Below are positions 25,923 to 38,320 of a stretch of DNA of 64,000 nucleotides, one piece after another. The position numbers and the translations under genes were made by a program. The number at the start of each line of letters is the position of its first letter. Position 1 is the stretch's first letter. Origin of the DNA: Alteromonas sp. KUL42 (GTDB taxonomy: Bacteria > Pseudomonadota > Gammaproteobacteria > Enterobacterales > Alteromonadaceae); NCBI RefSeq assembly GCF_006538325.1, contig NZ_BJKK01000003.1:1-64000 (forward strand), in the 5' to 3' direction. The notes beneath the pieces were generated by a model. It ran no database searches. It was not told where the DNA came from and saw only the letters and a program-made list of their open reading frames with translations.

Positions 25923-28368
25923 TTACTCGCCGTCACCACCGCTGACAATAAGAGCAATATTGTACAAACGGTTCACCGCGTGGTAATTAATTGAGTTTTT
26001 AGGGTAACGCCCTTTACTACTAATTTTACCCGCTTCTTGCTCCATCAATATACTAAGGGCATCATCTACGGTTTCTACCGTGTATATGTGAAAAAGCCCT
26101 TTTTTCACCGCATCTATTACTGTGGCATCTAATACCAGATTGATAGCATTAGATTTGGGTATAATGACACCTTGAGTACCGGTTAGCCCACGGTATTGGC
26201 ATAAATCGAAAAAGCCTTCAATTTTTTCATTAACACCGCCCACAGCTTGTACTTCACCGTACTGATTTATGGAGCCTGTGATCGCCAGAGTTTGCAAACA
26301 GGGTATTTCGGTTAACGCCGATATAAGTGCTACTAGTTCACCTAAAGAGGCACTATCACCATCAATATGACCGTAGGATTGTTCTAGTGCAATATTCGCA
26401 GAAAGGGTTAAGGGGAAATGCTGCGCATACTTGTTACCCAGATAGCCGTTTAGCAACATAACGCCTTTTGAGTGAATAGGTTGCCCTAACTCGACTTCCC
26501 GCTCGATATCAACTACGCCGCTTGCCCCTGCAAACACCGTTGCAGTAATACGAGCAGGCGTACCAAAAGCAGTATCACCGATATCTAAAACAGTTAAACC
26601 ATTCACTTTTCCTACCGCTTTATCTTCGGTAGCAATAAGTACATGCCCTTCTTTTATGTCATTTAGTAAGGCTTGGCTAACGCGGCCAGTTCGGCGCTTT
26701 TTGGCACTGAGCGCGGTTTTTAAGTAATCGAGCTCAAGCACAGTTGCGTTGGCTTTTTTACAATAATAGTAAGCTTCATTCACCAACTCGATCACTTCAG
26801 CAAAATGCGCTGATAATTTTTCTTTGTGCTCTGCCATGCGTAATGAATATTCAACTAGGCGACACATTGCATTGGTAGTGATGCCTTCCAACCCTAAGGA
26901 TTTCACATGGGCGCGTACCTTGCCAACGAAGTCAAACAAGGCATGCCGTGTAACAGGAATTTCCAAGTCGAAGTCGACCAACACACGGAACAGTTCATCG
27001 AACTCATCGTCGTAATCTTGCAAGGTGTAATACAAATCACGGGAACCAAGCAGTACAATTTTTACGTTAAGGTCAATTGGCTGAGGATTAAGCGTGATAT
27101 TATTCACCATGCCGACGTCTTGTTGTGGTAAATCCATACGCAAACGTGTTGATTTTATGGCAAGTTTTAAGGTGTCCCACACATAGGGTTGTTCTATTAG
27201 TTGGTCCACATCCAGCAATAAATATCCACCATTGGCTCGGTGTAATGCACCGGCTTGTATCATTCTATAATTAGTAAATACACTGCCATGAATATTGGTG
27301 TATTCAATTTTTCCAAATAAGTTTTGATAAGTTGGATTCGGTTCGTAAATAACCGGCGCAGCATCGTCTATCTTATTGGAAACCAGCACATTCGGTAAAA
27401 ATTGTTCTTCCAAAAAGATTTTTTTGTCGAAGTCGTCACTCTTCTCTTCTTTTTGCTCTTCACTGTGGATCACTAAAATAGCATTAACCAGCGCTGTTTT
27501 TAGCTGCTTGAGGTACTTCATTACACCAAGCTCTGCGGCATATTTGTGCTCAAGCAATTTTAGTAATGGCTTAATGCCCTGCTCTGCCGTTGTTTTATCA
27601 AGCTCACGTAAGCGCTCTGTGTTTTCCCGCTTCCATGTGGGCAGACTAAGCAGGTTTTCACTTAGACGGTTTTCAAGCTCATCAATAATTGTGTAAAACG
27701 TATCCCGCTGCGCTTCGCTCAGCAACGCAAATTCGCTATCGCTTATAGGCTTACCATCGATAATCGGAGAAAAAGTAATAGACCCCCTCTTCCTCATATA
27801 AAGCAACATCGTTGGCTTGCGCATATCGCTCAACCGCTTCAATTGCACCTTGATATTTCTGATCAAATTCACGCAATATGGATGCACGACGTCGTTGATA
27901 CCCTGGATTGTCAAATGCAATAGGTAGCGAATCGAGAACGTCATCTATAAGGGATGCCATATCTTTTTGAAATGCTTTGCCCCCACCGGGCGGGAAACAC
28001 AAAGCAACCGGTTCGCGCTCTTCATCAAAATTATTGATGTAGCACCAATCATCTGGTGCGCGAGACTGCGTAACCTGACGCTCGATATAGTCTTTTACCA
28101 AAGTAAAGCGACCTGTTGCAGGCTCTCCCATTACATAAAGATTGTAACCTTTGGTATCTATGCCCAAGCCAAATGTGAGGGCTTCGCGCGCACGCTCTTG
28201 ACCAATAAATGTGGCGTTGAGTGCTTCGTCATCTTTAAGTGCACTGTTAATAGCGCGACGATTAAGAGAAGGTGTCAAATCGTCAACGGCTAGCGCAAAA
28301 TGGGTGGTGTCTACCAGCATATGTTTCTGTCTTAATTTCTTTAGCGTAAGTGAAACGCTAATTGGCAT
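25923..28368 (-). pseudogene. Lon-type ATP-dependent protease (LonB/YcbZ-like), frameshifted
   Basis: Two overlapping frames together encode a protein of about 810 residues. The first (stop near 27752) gives about 195 residues with a modified Walker A, GEPATGRFTL, in which arginine replaces lysine. The second continues from 27780 to the stop at 25923 and includes the Lon protease domain, with catalytic serine in DGDSASLGE and lysine in GGVNEKIEG. The join lies at a run of five Gs (27783-27787, minus strand): four Gs would give a continuous EEEGSITFSP. The family degrades unfolded proteins. The start (ATG at 28366-28368) is uncertain; 28320 is an alternative. Confidence 0.85.
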
Positions 28369-28610
28369 GCGTGTCAAACCCTTATCGGTATTGGCAGCGT
28401 ATTAGCCTGTCAATTGCACAAGATTCATCCATAATTGTACATTCCCTATTTTAGCTTAGTGTATAAGTGGAATTGCAGAGCCTATTGCATGAGCATTTAC
28501 ACAAATGCGTTTACAATAATGCTTGGCAGTAAAATTAAGTAGCGGTTAGTGCAAGTTATGCGTAACGTTAGTTTTATCAGATTAACGACTCAACTAGGAG
28601 GAACCTATTC

Positions 28611-29174
28611 TTGAAAACACCTTTATTCAAAACAATGACGATGCTTTTCTTCGGGATGACGATTATTACTCAGGTAAAAGCAGACATTAACTATGCGAAC
28701 AACACAGGCTTTTCAATTTCTAACACCAGTGAGAGCGACGCGCCGGTGGAAGTGGTTTATTCTCATTTTATTCAGCATGTAGATATGTGGTGGCCAAAAG
28801 ACCATACATGGTGGAATGGTACGCTGAGTATTGATGAATTTGCAGGTGGTTGCTTCTGTGAGAAAAGTGAAACTAATAGTGCAGCTCACATGCAAGTCAG
28901 TTACCTAGAGCCCAACAAAAAAGTGGTCATGACTGGTGGATTAGGGCCACTTCAAGAGATGGGAATGTATGGCGCCCTCACCTGGCAATTTGAGCCTATT
29001 GCTGATGGCAGCAATTCAGGGACACGAGTTACGTTAACCTATCATGCCTCTGGCAATATTCACTTTTCAGGCAAATTTGCATCATTAGAGCAGGCGCAAG
29101 GACTAGTAAAAGTGGTAGACAAAGTTCAAGCCCAACAATTGAATGCACTCACCACATTCAGTAACGATAATTAA
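28611..29174 (+). CDS. Exported START/SRPBCC-like protein
   Basis: A 187-residue protein with a signal peptide (about 1-24) followed by an SRPBCC-type fold like activator of Hsp90 homologs and polyketide-cyclase relatives. Landmarks are APVEVVYSHFIQHVDMWWP near 42-60, a CFC pair near 82-84, and TWQFEPIADG near 130. The start is a TTG at 28611, supported by a perfect AGGAGG 9 bases upstream; no better ATG is in frame before the signal peptide. Export is unusual for this fold. Ligand and role unknown. It stands alone. Confidence 0.75.
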   Translation: MKTPLFKTMTMLFFGMTIITQVKADINYANNTGFSISNTSESDAPVEVVYSHFIQHVDMWWPKDHTWWNGTLSIDEFAGGCFCEKSETNSAAHMQVSYLEPNKKVVMTGGLGPLQEMGMYGALTWQFEPIADGSNSGTRVTLTYHASGNIHFSGKFASLEQAQGLVKVVDKVQAQQLNALTTFSNDN

Positions 29175-29277
29175 ACTCAATTCCTATTTCTATTTACAAA
29201 CCGCATCTCTAAACCACCCTAACGCGCTAAAAGATGGTTACTTTTCCAGCAAGCAGCAATAAAAATAGCTGAAGTCT

Positions 29278-29307
29278 GCGTTAAGCTATTGAGGCATAGC
29301 TTAACGC
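29278..29307. repeat. 12-bp inverted repeat upstream of leuS
   Basis: GCGTTAAGCTAT and ATAGCTTAACGC are perfect inverted copies with a loop of 6 bases. No T run follows in either direction. It could end the upstream START-like transcript or be an operator in the leuS leader. Confidence 0.55.
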
Positions 29308-29424
29308 TGGGGTATTCTATAAGGCTATATGTATGTTCAATCGGTAGCCTTGCGCTTTTTTCGCTTTCTATAAGCAAACAGCTAAATGCCATACACACCG
29401 ATAATAAAACGTTTTAACTCTTAA

Positions 29425-32046
<2,622 letters not shown>

Positions 32047-32057
32047 GTAGCCATTAA

Positions 32058-32576
32058 ATGAAAAAGTACGTCATAGCTGCAGTATTGTCGGTTTCAACCT
32101 TGTTGTCAGGTTGTGGTTTTCACCTGCGCAGTGGGCCAAGCCTTCCTGATAATATCAATACGGTAGCTATTGACAGTGCCAGAGCACATGCGCCTTTGGC
32201 GCGTGCTCTGGATAAACACTTAAATGTCTATGGGCTCAATAGCGTCGATAAAAGCGCGCTGTCTACAACGGCAAATAGCATCCATATTTATTTGCTACCT
32301 GAACAGCTAGAAAGACAACTATTGTCTGTCTACCCATCAGGTCAAGTTGCAGAATATGAGCTGATATATATAGTTCGCTATCGCGTGCAATTTCCAGGAA
32401 AAGAAGCACTAATGGCGCAATTCGAAGTGGTACGCGACTATCAAGACGACCCCGATCAAGTATTAGCTAAGTCACGTGAACTTGAACTCATGCTTGATGA
32501 AATGCGTGATGAAGCGGCCGACATTATAATACGTCGTCTATCTAGCCAAGCTGTAGCTGCAGTAAATGCGCCTTAG
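32058..32576 (+). CDS. lptE: LPS-assembly lipoprotein LptE
   Basis: A 172-residue outer-membrane lipoprotein that plugs the LptD barrel for LPS export. The signal peptide ends in a lipobox, LLSGC, with the lipidated cysteine at residue 19, followed by GFHLR, typical of LptE. The middle has the strand pattern of the family (LLPEQLERQLLSVYPSG). Length and position between leuS and holA match other gammaproteobacteria. A holA start lies 14 bases after the stop. Confidence 0.95.
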   Translation: MKKYVIAAVLSVSTLLSGCGFHLRSGPSLPDNINTVAIDSARAHAPLARALDKHLNVYGLNSVDKSALSTTANSIHIYLLPEQLERQLLSVYPSGQVAEYELIYIVRYRVQFPGKEALMAQFEVVRDYQDDPDQVLAKSRELELMLDEMRDEAADIIIRRLSSQAVAAVNAP

Positions 32577-32590
32577 TTTCTCCTGATAGT

Positions 32591-33619
32591 ATGCAGATAT
32601 ATCCCAACCAGTTTCATCAAGACATTTCAAAGTCACTGCGTCCCTGCTATCTGGTATTCGGTGATGAACCTCAGCAGAAGTTTGACGTTATTGAGCAAAT
32701 TCGCGCAAAAGCAAAATCTAGTGGATTCGAGGAACGTACTGTACTTGTTGCTGAAAGTGGTTTCTCGTGGAATCAATTAATTGAAGCGACACAAAGTATG
32801 TCGCTTTTTTCTAATCTTCAGTTTATTGAATTAGAATTGCCTACGGGAAAGCCAGGAACTGAAGGAAGCAAAATATTACAAGAGGTCGCCGCGCAGATTA
32901 ACCCCGACATTTTATTGTTAATTCACGGTCCGAAAATTGGCAAAGACGTTCAACGCGGCAAATGGTACAAGGTACTTGATGAAATCGGTGTTGCTGTTCA
33001 CTGCTACCCTCTTGAAGGTAAACAGCTTAGCTCTTGGATAAACCAACAACTGCACGCTCACCAACTTAACGTTTCTGCCGCGGGTAACAGGATGATTGCT
33101 GATTTTTGTGAAGGCAACATGCTGGCAGCAAAACAGGAAATCGATAAGCTAGCGTTACTCTACCCTCAGCAGACAATTTCTGAAACGCAAATTGAACAAG
33201 CCATGGTTGATCAATCTCGTTTCAATGTTTTTCAGCTCGTTGATGTCATGCTAAATGGCGATCAGACTCGATGCGTAAAAATTCTTTATCGTCTAGAAAG
33301 TGAGGGGTTAGAGCCTAATATTGTTATTTGGGCGCTTATTCGCGAATGGGAACAATTGTGGAAATTAAAGCTAGCTCAACAAACTAATGCTCCAATTCAA
33401 TGGCAAAAATTTGGTATATGGCGCAATCGCCAAGGGTTTTATCAAAGCGCGATTAACCGTTTAAGTCTTCAACAACTTGAAGATATCCAAAGCGCATTAA
33501 CCCGTGCAGATCATGCCTTTAAGCAAAATGTTATCGCTCGTCCATATATCGAACTTTGTCATCTTTGCATGATGTTTATGGGTATTGATCTTCGCGCTGT
33601 ACCGCTGTTAGAGGCATAA
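32591..33619 (+). CDS. holA: DNA polymerase III subunit delta
   Basis: The 342-residue clamp-loader subunit opens the beta clamp. It shows the AAA+-like N-terminal domain with YLVFGDEPQQKFDVIEQIR near residues 20-38, the NLQFIELELPTGKPG region near 75, a middle lid, and a C-terminal collar domain. No Walker A is expected in delta. Its stop is 2 bases before the nadD start, so the genes are tightly coupled. Confidence 0.95.
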   Translation: MQIYPNQFHQDISKSLRPCYLVFGDEPQQKFDVIEQIRAKAKSSGFEERTVLVAESGFSWNQLIEATQSMSLFSNLQFIELELPTGKPGTEGSKILQEVAAQINPDILLLIHGPKIGKDVQRGKWYKVLDEIGVAVHCYPLEGKQLSSWINQQLHAHQLNVSAAGNRMIADFCEGNMLAAKQEIDKLALLYPQQTISETQIEQAMVDQSRFNVFQLVDVMLNGDQTRCVKILYRLESEGLEPNIVIWALIREWEQLWKLKLAQQTNAPIQWQKFGIWRNRQGFYQSAINRLSLQQLEDIQSALTRADHAFKQNVIARPYIELCHLCMMFMGIDLRAVPLLEA

Positions 33620-33621
33620 CA

Positions 33622-34311
33622 ATGGCAAACGCGAAAACCGAGCAAATGGCCGTAAAAGCCATTTTAGGTGGTACTTTCAATCCGCCTCATCAAGGGCATA
33701 TTGGGGCTGCACTCAGTGCTGCTGATAAACTGGGTATTCAAGACGTCTACTTGATGCCGTGTAAATTACCCCCGCATAAATCAGTTGACGTGACACAAGC
33801 ACACAGGGTTAACATGATAGCACTGTGCTGTGAGCACAATCAGCGACTTAAACAAGAACTAATTGAGCTTTCGTTACCTTCGCCCTCGTACACTGTAAAA
33901 ACGCTGCGTGAACTACGTAAAAGTAACAGCGACACAATCTGTTTTTTCATTGGTGCCGATTCACTGTATAATCTAGACAAATGGTATGAGTGGCAGCAGC
34001 TGTTAGATTACTGCCATTTGGTGGTAATGCGCAGAGATGACGAGGTGTTTTCACCGCCATCTAGCGTTAGCTCATGGTTGAATGAGCATGTGGCCACTGA
34101 TAGTAACGTGATTTACAAGTTATCACATGGAAAAGTATTACTTGTCGAAACACCACTCTTTCCAATCTCTTCAACAGAACTACGCGCTTCATTGTCAAGC
34201 AATGCCAGTAGCGATGTTCAACTTCGAAGCGATACAAACATAAATGTGAGCAATTGGGTTTCTAACCCTGTGCTTGAATATATTAAAGAAAATCAGTTAT
34301 ATAAAAGTTAA
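33622..34311 (+). CDS. nadD: Nicotinate-nucleotide adenylyltransferase
   Basis: The 229-residue enzyme adenylates nicotinate mononucleotide in NAD synthesis. The nucleotidyltransferase signature [13 protein letters not shown] lies at residues 16-28, and the second ATP-binding motif ISSTELR near 183. [17 protein letters not shown] near 113 is another family hallmark. The N-terminus is about 12 residues longer than in E. coli NadD. It lies between holA and rsfS, as usual. Confidence 0.95.
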   Translation: MANAKTEQMAVKAILGGTFNPPHQGHIGAALSAADKLGIQDVYLMPCKLPPHKSVDVTQAHRVNMIALCCEHNQRLKQELIELSLPSPSYTVKTLRELRKSNSDTICFFIGADSLYNLDKWYEWQQLLDYCHLVVMRRDDEVFSPPSSVSSWLNEHVATDSNVIYKLSHGKVLLVETPLFPISSTELRASLSSNASSDVQLRSDTNINVSNWVSNPVLEYIKENQLYKS

Positions 34312-34327
34312 GATAGTGAGGAAAACT

Positions 34328-34645
34328 TTGGAGAGTCAACAACTCAAGCAGTTCGTTTTAGATAAAGTAGACGACATGAAAGCCCGTGACGTTGTCGAGT
34401 TAGATGTTCGCGGCAAGTCGACGATTACAGACACCATGATCATTTGTTCGGGAAATTCAAAGCGTCACGTGTCATCTATTGCTGAAAACGTCATGGTAGA
34501 AGCAAAAAATGCCGGACATGCCCCAAGTAGCGTAGAAGGTAAAGAAACCGGTGAATGGGTTCTGGTAGACTTTGGTGATGTTATTTTGCACGTGATGCAA
34601 GACGAAACCCGCGACTTCTATCAACTTGAAAAACTGTGGTCATAG
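34328..34645 (+). CDS. rsfS: Ribosomal silencing factor RsfS
   Basis: This 105-residue protein binds L14 and blocks subunit joining in stationary phase. The hallmark [22 protein letters not shown] lies at about 38-59, followed by [22 protein letters not shown]. The frame is open further upstream into nadD, but the TTG at 34328-34330 with GTGAGG 6 bases before it gives the same length as E. coli RsfS. A 136-base gap to rlmH follows. Confidence 0.92.
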   Translation: MESQQLKQFVLDKVDDMKARDVVELDVRGKSTITDTMIICSGNSKRHVSSIAENVMVEAKNAGHAPSSVEGKETGEWVLVDFGDVILHVMQDETRDFYQLEKLWS

Positions 34646-34781
34646 ACGTTCGGCACAAATAAAGCTGAAAAGTGATCACGTAATGGCTATGCACTACCTC
34701 GTTGACAAGTGCATAGCTAATCAAGTGGCAAAGGCAGGCGGAAAGGGCCAGCAGTAAAGGCCCACAGAAAAGGAAGGAAAA

Positions 34782-35252
34782 GTGCGAATACAGATAGTTG
34801 CCGTTGGAACAAAAATGCCCAAATGGGTAAACACAGGGGTTGATGAGTTTATTCGTCGATTTCCCAGTGATCTGCCGGTAACCTTTACTGAAATTCCTGC
34901 GGGTAAACGTGGAAAAAACGCAGACATTAAACGTATTTTGGAAAAAGAAGGCGAACAAATGCTCGCTGCAATTCCTAAAGGTAACCGTGTGGTAACGCTA
35001 GAAGTTACCGGGAAACCTTGGGATACACCCACCCTAGCCAAGCAGCTCGACATATGGAAAATGGATGGTCGTGATGTCAGCCTATTAATTGGCGGCCCTG
35101 AAGGCCTTGCACCAGAGTGTATTGCTGCATCTGAACAGAAATGGTCTTTATCTGCACTTACTTTACCTCACCCCCTTGTGCGCATAATTCTTACCGAAAG
35201 TCTTTATCGTGCATGGTCTGTAACGCAAAATCACCCCTATCACAGAGAATAG
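34782..35252 (+). CDS. rlmH: 23S rRNA pseudouridine1915 N3-methyltransferase
   Basis: The 156-residue SPOUT-class enzyme methylates pseudouridine 1915 in helix 69. The N-terminus [11 protein letters not shown], the [10 protein letters not shown] region near 45, the SAM-binding [11 protein letters not shown] near 103 and the C-terminal [13 protein letters not shown] and NHPYHRE are all present. Translation probably starts at a GTG, supported by AAGGAAGG just upstream. Length matches E. coli (155). mrdA starts 13 bases after the stop. Confidence 0.96.
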   Translation: MRIQIVAVGTKMPKWVNTGVDEFIRRFPSDLPVTFTEIPAGKRGKNADIKRILEKEGEQMLAAIPKGNRVVTLEVTGKPWDTPTLAKQLDIWKMDGRDVSLLIGGPEGLAPECIAASEQKWSLSALTLPHPLVRIILTESLYRAWSVTQNHPYHRE

Positions 35253-35265
35253 GACGCGATAACGC

Positions 35266-37197
35266 ATGCAACGGATGTCAATGCACAGAAAACGCCAAAC
35301 TATTCGAGATCACTCAGCAGAAGCCAATCTATTCGCTCGTCGCGCTACAATTGCATTTATAATCGTTTTGGCCATGCTAGGTATCGTCCTTAACAACCTG
35401 TATTCACTTCAGGTGACCCAGTATGAAGACTATCAAACTCGCTCTAATGGAAACCGCATAAAAGTATTACCCGTTGCGCCGAATCGCGGATTAATTTACG
35501 ACAGAAACGGTAAATTACTGGCAGAAAACCGCCCGGTGTTTAGCCTTGAAATTATACCTGAGCAAGTAAAAAACGTTGATGATACGCTAGCTGGGCTCAT
35601 CGATTTGATGGGAATAACCGAAGATGAAGTCGAACGCTTTCGCTCCAGCCTAAAAGGCACGCGTCGCTTTAAGCCCGTTGCAATACGCACCCAATTAAGT
35701 GAAGAAGAAGTTGCGCTGTTTTCTGCTAGCAAGCACAAATTTCCTGGGGTGCAAATTGAAGCACGTTTGGCCAGATACTACCCTTATAAAGAAACCCTTA
35801 CCCATGCCCTTGGTTATGTAGCACGTATCAACAAACGGGATTTGCAAAAATTAGTAGAAGCTGGGCTTGAAGATAATTACGCCGCCACGCATGACATTGG
35901 TAAGCTTGGTATTGAGAAATACCACGAGGAATTATTACACGGTAAAGTGGGTTACCAACAAGTAGAAGTGAATAACCAAGGCCGTATTATTCGTGTTCTC
36001 AGTGTAGAGCCTCCTACGCCGGGTAAAGATATTGTTTTGAATCTCGACCTCGACTTACAATTAGAAGCCCAGCGTATTATTAATGGAATACGTGGGGCCA
36101 TTGTTGTTACCGACGTAAAAACTGGTGGAATTCTCGCCTTGTATTCAAACCCCAGCTACGATCCTAACCTTTTTGTACATGGTATTAGCAGTGCGAATTA
36201 CTCTGCGTTACTTAACTCGCCAGACCGACCTTTGATCAACCGGGCGACTCAAGGTCAATACCCTCCAGCATCTACGGTTAAGCCACATTTGGGCTTTATC
36301 GGACTAGAGGAAGGTGTAATCACAGAGGACTACACCATAAAGGACACAGGTCGTTATAAGTTACCGAATGTTTCCCACGTATGGCGTGATTGGAAACGTT
36401 GGGGACACGGTGATGTTAATGTATCTAAAGCTATCGAAGTGTCATGTGACACCTTTTATTACGAGTTAGCCTACAACTTAGGCATCGATAAAATCAGTGA
36501 AGCCATGTATGAATTTGGATTTGGCGATTTTACTGGGATTGATTTGTATGAAGAGTCTGATGCGAATATGCCCAGTCGTGGGTGGAAACGCGCACGCTTT
36601 AATCAGCCTTGGTATATTGGTGACACCATCCCTGTAGGCATTGGTCAAAGTTATTGGACAACAACGCCGGTACAACTAGCCCACTCCGTCAATACACTTA
36701 TTAATCGTGGTGAGCGCCATATCCCTCAGATTATCAGGGGTTACATGAATACCGATGAATCTATTGACCTAATACCGCTTAAGTCACAGCGCCCTATAGA
36801 GATAAAGAATCAACACAATCTGGATATAGTACTTAATGCTATGCACGATGTAGTAAGTGGTGAAGAAGGCGGCGCACGACATGCCTTTGCCAATACCGAT
36901 TACGACTCAGCCGGTAAGACTGGGACGGCACAGTTGTTTACTGTGGGCCAAAATGAAAAATACGAAGCGGAAAAAATTGATGAAAGACTGCGCGACAATG
37001 CTATGTATGTTGGCTTCGCCCCTTTTAATGACCCTGAAATTTTAGTTACAGTAGTACTTGAAAACGTGGGTGGAGGCAGTAAAAATGCAGCACCGATAGC
37101 ACGTCAAATGATGGATTTCTACTTTAGAGATCGTGTGTTTGAACCTGAGCAAACACAAGAAGTCGCAGCAAATGAAAATATTACCGGTGATTTTTAA
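35266..37197 (+). CDS. mrdA: Penicillin-binding protein 2
   Basis: The 643-residue class B penicillin-binding protein is the elongasome transpeptidase. A membrane anchor lies near residues 27-47, a pedestal domain from about 60-230, and the transpeptidase domain after about 270. The active-site STVK lies near 336 (PPASTVKPH), SCD near 392, and KTGTAQ near 550. Its last base overlaps the rodA ATG (TAATG), so the pair is translationally coupled. Confidence 0.96.
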   Translation: MQRMSMHRKRQTIRDHSAEANLFARRATIAFIIVLAMLGIVLNNLYSLQVTQYEDYQTRSNGNRIKVLPVAPNRGLIYDRNGKLLAENRPVFSLEIIPEQVKNVDDTLAGLIDLMGITEDEVERFRSSLKGTRRFKPVAIRTQLSEEEVALFSASKHKFPGVQIEARLARYYPYKETLTHALGYVARINKRDLQKLVEAGLEDNYAATHDIGKLGIEKYHEELLHGKVGYQQVEVNNQGRIIRVLSVEPPTPGKDIVLNLDLDLQLEAQRIINGIRGAIVVTDVKTGGILALYSNPSYDPNLFVHGISSANYSALLNSPDRPLINRATQGQYPPASTVKPHLGFIGLEEGVITEDYTIKDTGRYKLPNVSHVWRDWKRWGHGDVNVSKAIEVSCDTFYYELAYNLGIDKISEAMYEFGFGDFTGIDLYEESDANMPSRGWKRARFNQPWYIGDTIPVGIGQSYWTTTPVQLAHSVNTLINRGERHIPQIIRGYMNTDESIDLIPLKSQRPIEIKNQHNLDIVLNAMHDVVSGEEGGARHAFANTDYDSAGKTGTAQLFTVGQNEKYEAEKIDERLRDNAMYVGFAPFNDPEILVTVVLENVGGGSKNAAPIARQMMDFYFRDRVFEPEQTQEVAANENITGDF

Positions 37198-38313
37198 TGA
37201 AACGAACGCAGTTAAAACCCGGTCAAACTAGTTTCTTACAGCGTATTCATATTGATGGCTGGTTACTTGCTGGGTTATTAGTATTAAGTGCCGTTGGTTT
37301 AGTCACTCTTTATTCCGCCTCGGGCCAAGATATAGGTCAAATGGAGCGTCAGTTTACGCGGCTTGGTTTTAGCTTTGTAGTAATGTTTGGCTTAGCGCAA
37401 CTACCCCCCGGGTTTTTACCAGAGACTCTCTCCCTATGCCTTCATTGCAGGGCTACTGATGTTAATTGCAGTATTACTGTTTGGAGATATGGGGAAAGGT
37501 GCACAGCGTTGGCTCGATTTAGGCTTTATTCGTTTTCAACCATCTGAACTTATGAAGTTAGCCGTACCTATGATGGTAGCTTGGTATATCAGTAAATTTA
37601 CTATGCCACCGCGAACCACAAACATCATAATAGGCTTTGCACTTGTTGTTGTGCCGACAATTTTAATTGCTAAACAACCCGATTTAGGTACATCGCTTCT
37701 TATCGCGAGTTCAGGGGTATTCGCCATTTTTCTCGCAGGAATGAGCTGGCGATTAATTTCAATTGTAGGTGCGCTTATTGGTGCATTTGCTCCTGTTATG
37801 TGGTTTTTCTTAATGAAAGACTATCAAAAACAGCGAGTTCTCACCTTTTTAAATCCTGAAAGCGACCCATTAGGTTCAGGTTACCACATTATTCAATCTA
37901 AGATTGCCATTGGCTCAGGCGGTGTTGATGGCAAAGGCTGGTTACAGGGTACGCAATCACAATTGGAGTTTTTGCCCGAGCGCCATACCGACTTTATTTT
38001 CTCGGTTTTCAGCGAAGAATTTGGACTTACCGGTGTGATATGTCTTCTCGCTATTTATAGTTTAATTATTCTACGAGGCTTAATAATTTCTAGCCGTGCG
38101 CAAGATGCTTATGCCAAATTATTAGGCGGAAGCATTACCCTTACCTTCTTCGTATATGTCTTTGTAAACATGGGCATGGTATCAGGCCTACTGCCCGTTG
38201 TAGGCGTTCCCCTTCCACTAGTGAGTTATGGTGGAACGTCAATGGTGACATTGATGGCTGGTTTTGGCATTCTAATGTCAATTGCCACACAAAAGCGTTT
38301 TATGTCTAGGTGA
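37197..38313 (+). pseudogene. rodA: Peptidoglycan glycosyltransferase RodA, frameshifted
   Basis: RodA is the SEDS-family glycan polymerase partnered with PBP2. The first frame gives residues 1-71 (through FGLAQLPP), then runs off frame and stops near 37547. The second frame gives [11 protein letters not shown] and the rest, with [19 protein letters not shown] and VSYGGTSMV, ending at 38313. One extra C in the run at 37404-37409 explains the break: five Cs give LPPGFYQRL and a protein of about 371 residues, the usual length. Since rodA is normally essential in rods, a sequencing error is likely. Confidence 0.9.
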
Positions 38314-38320
38314 TAAAATC

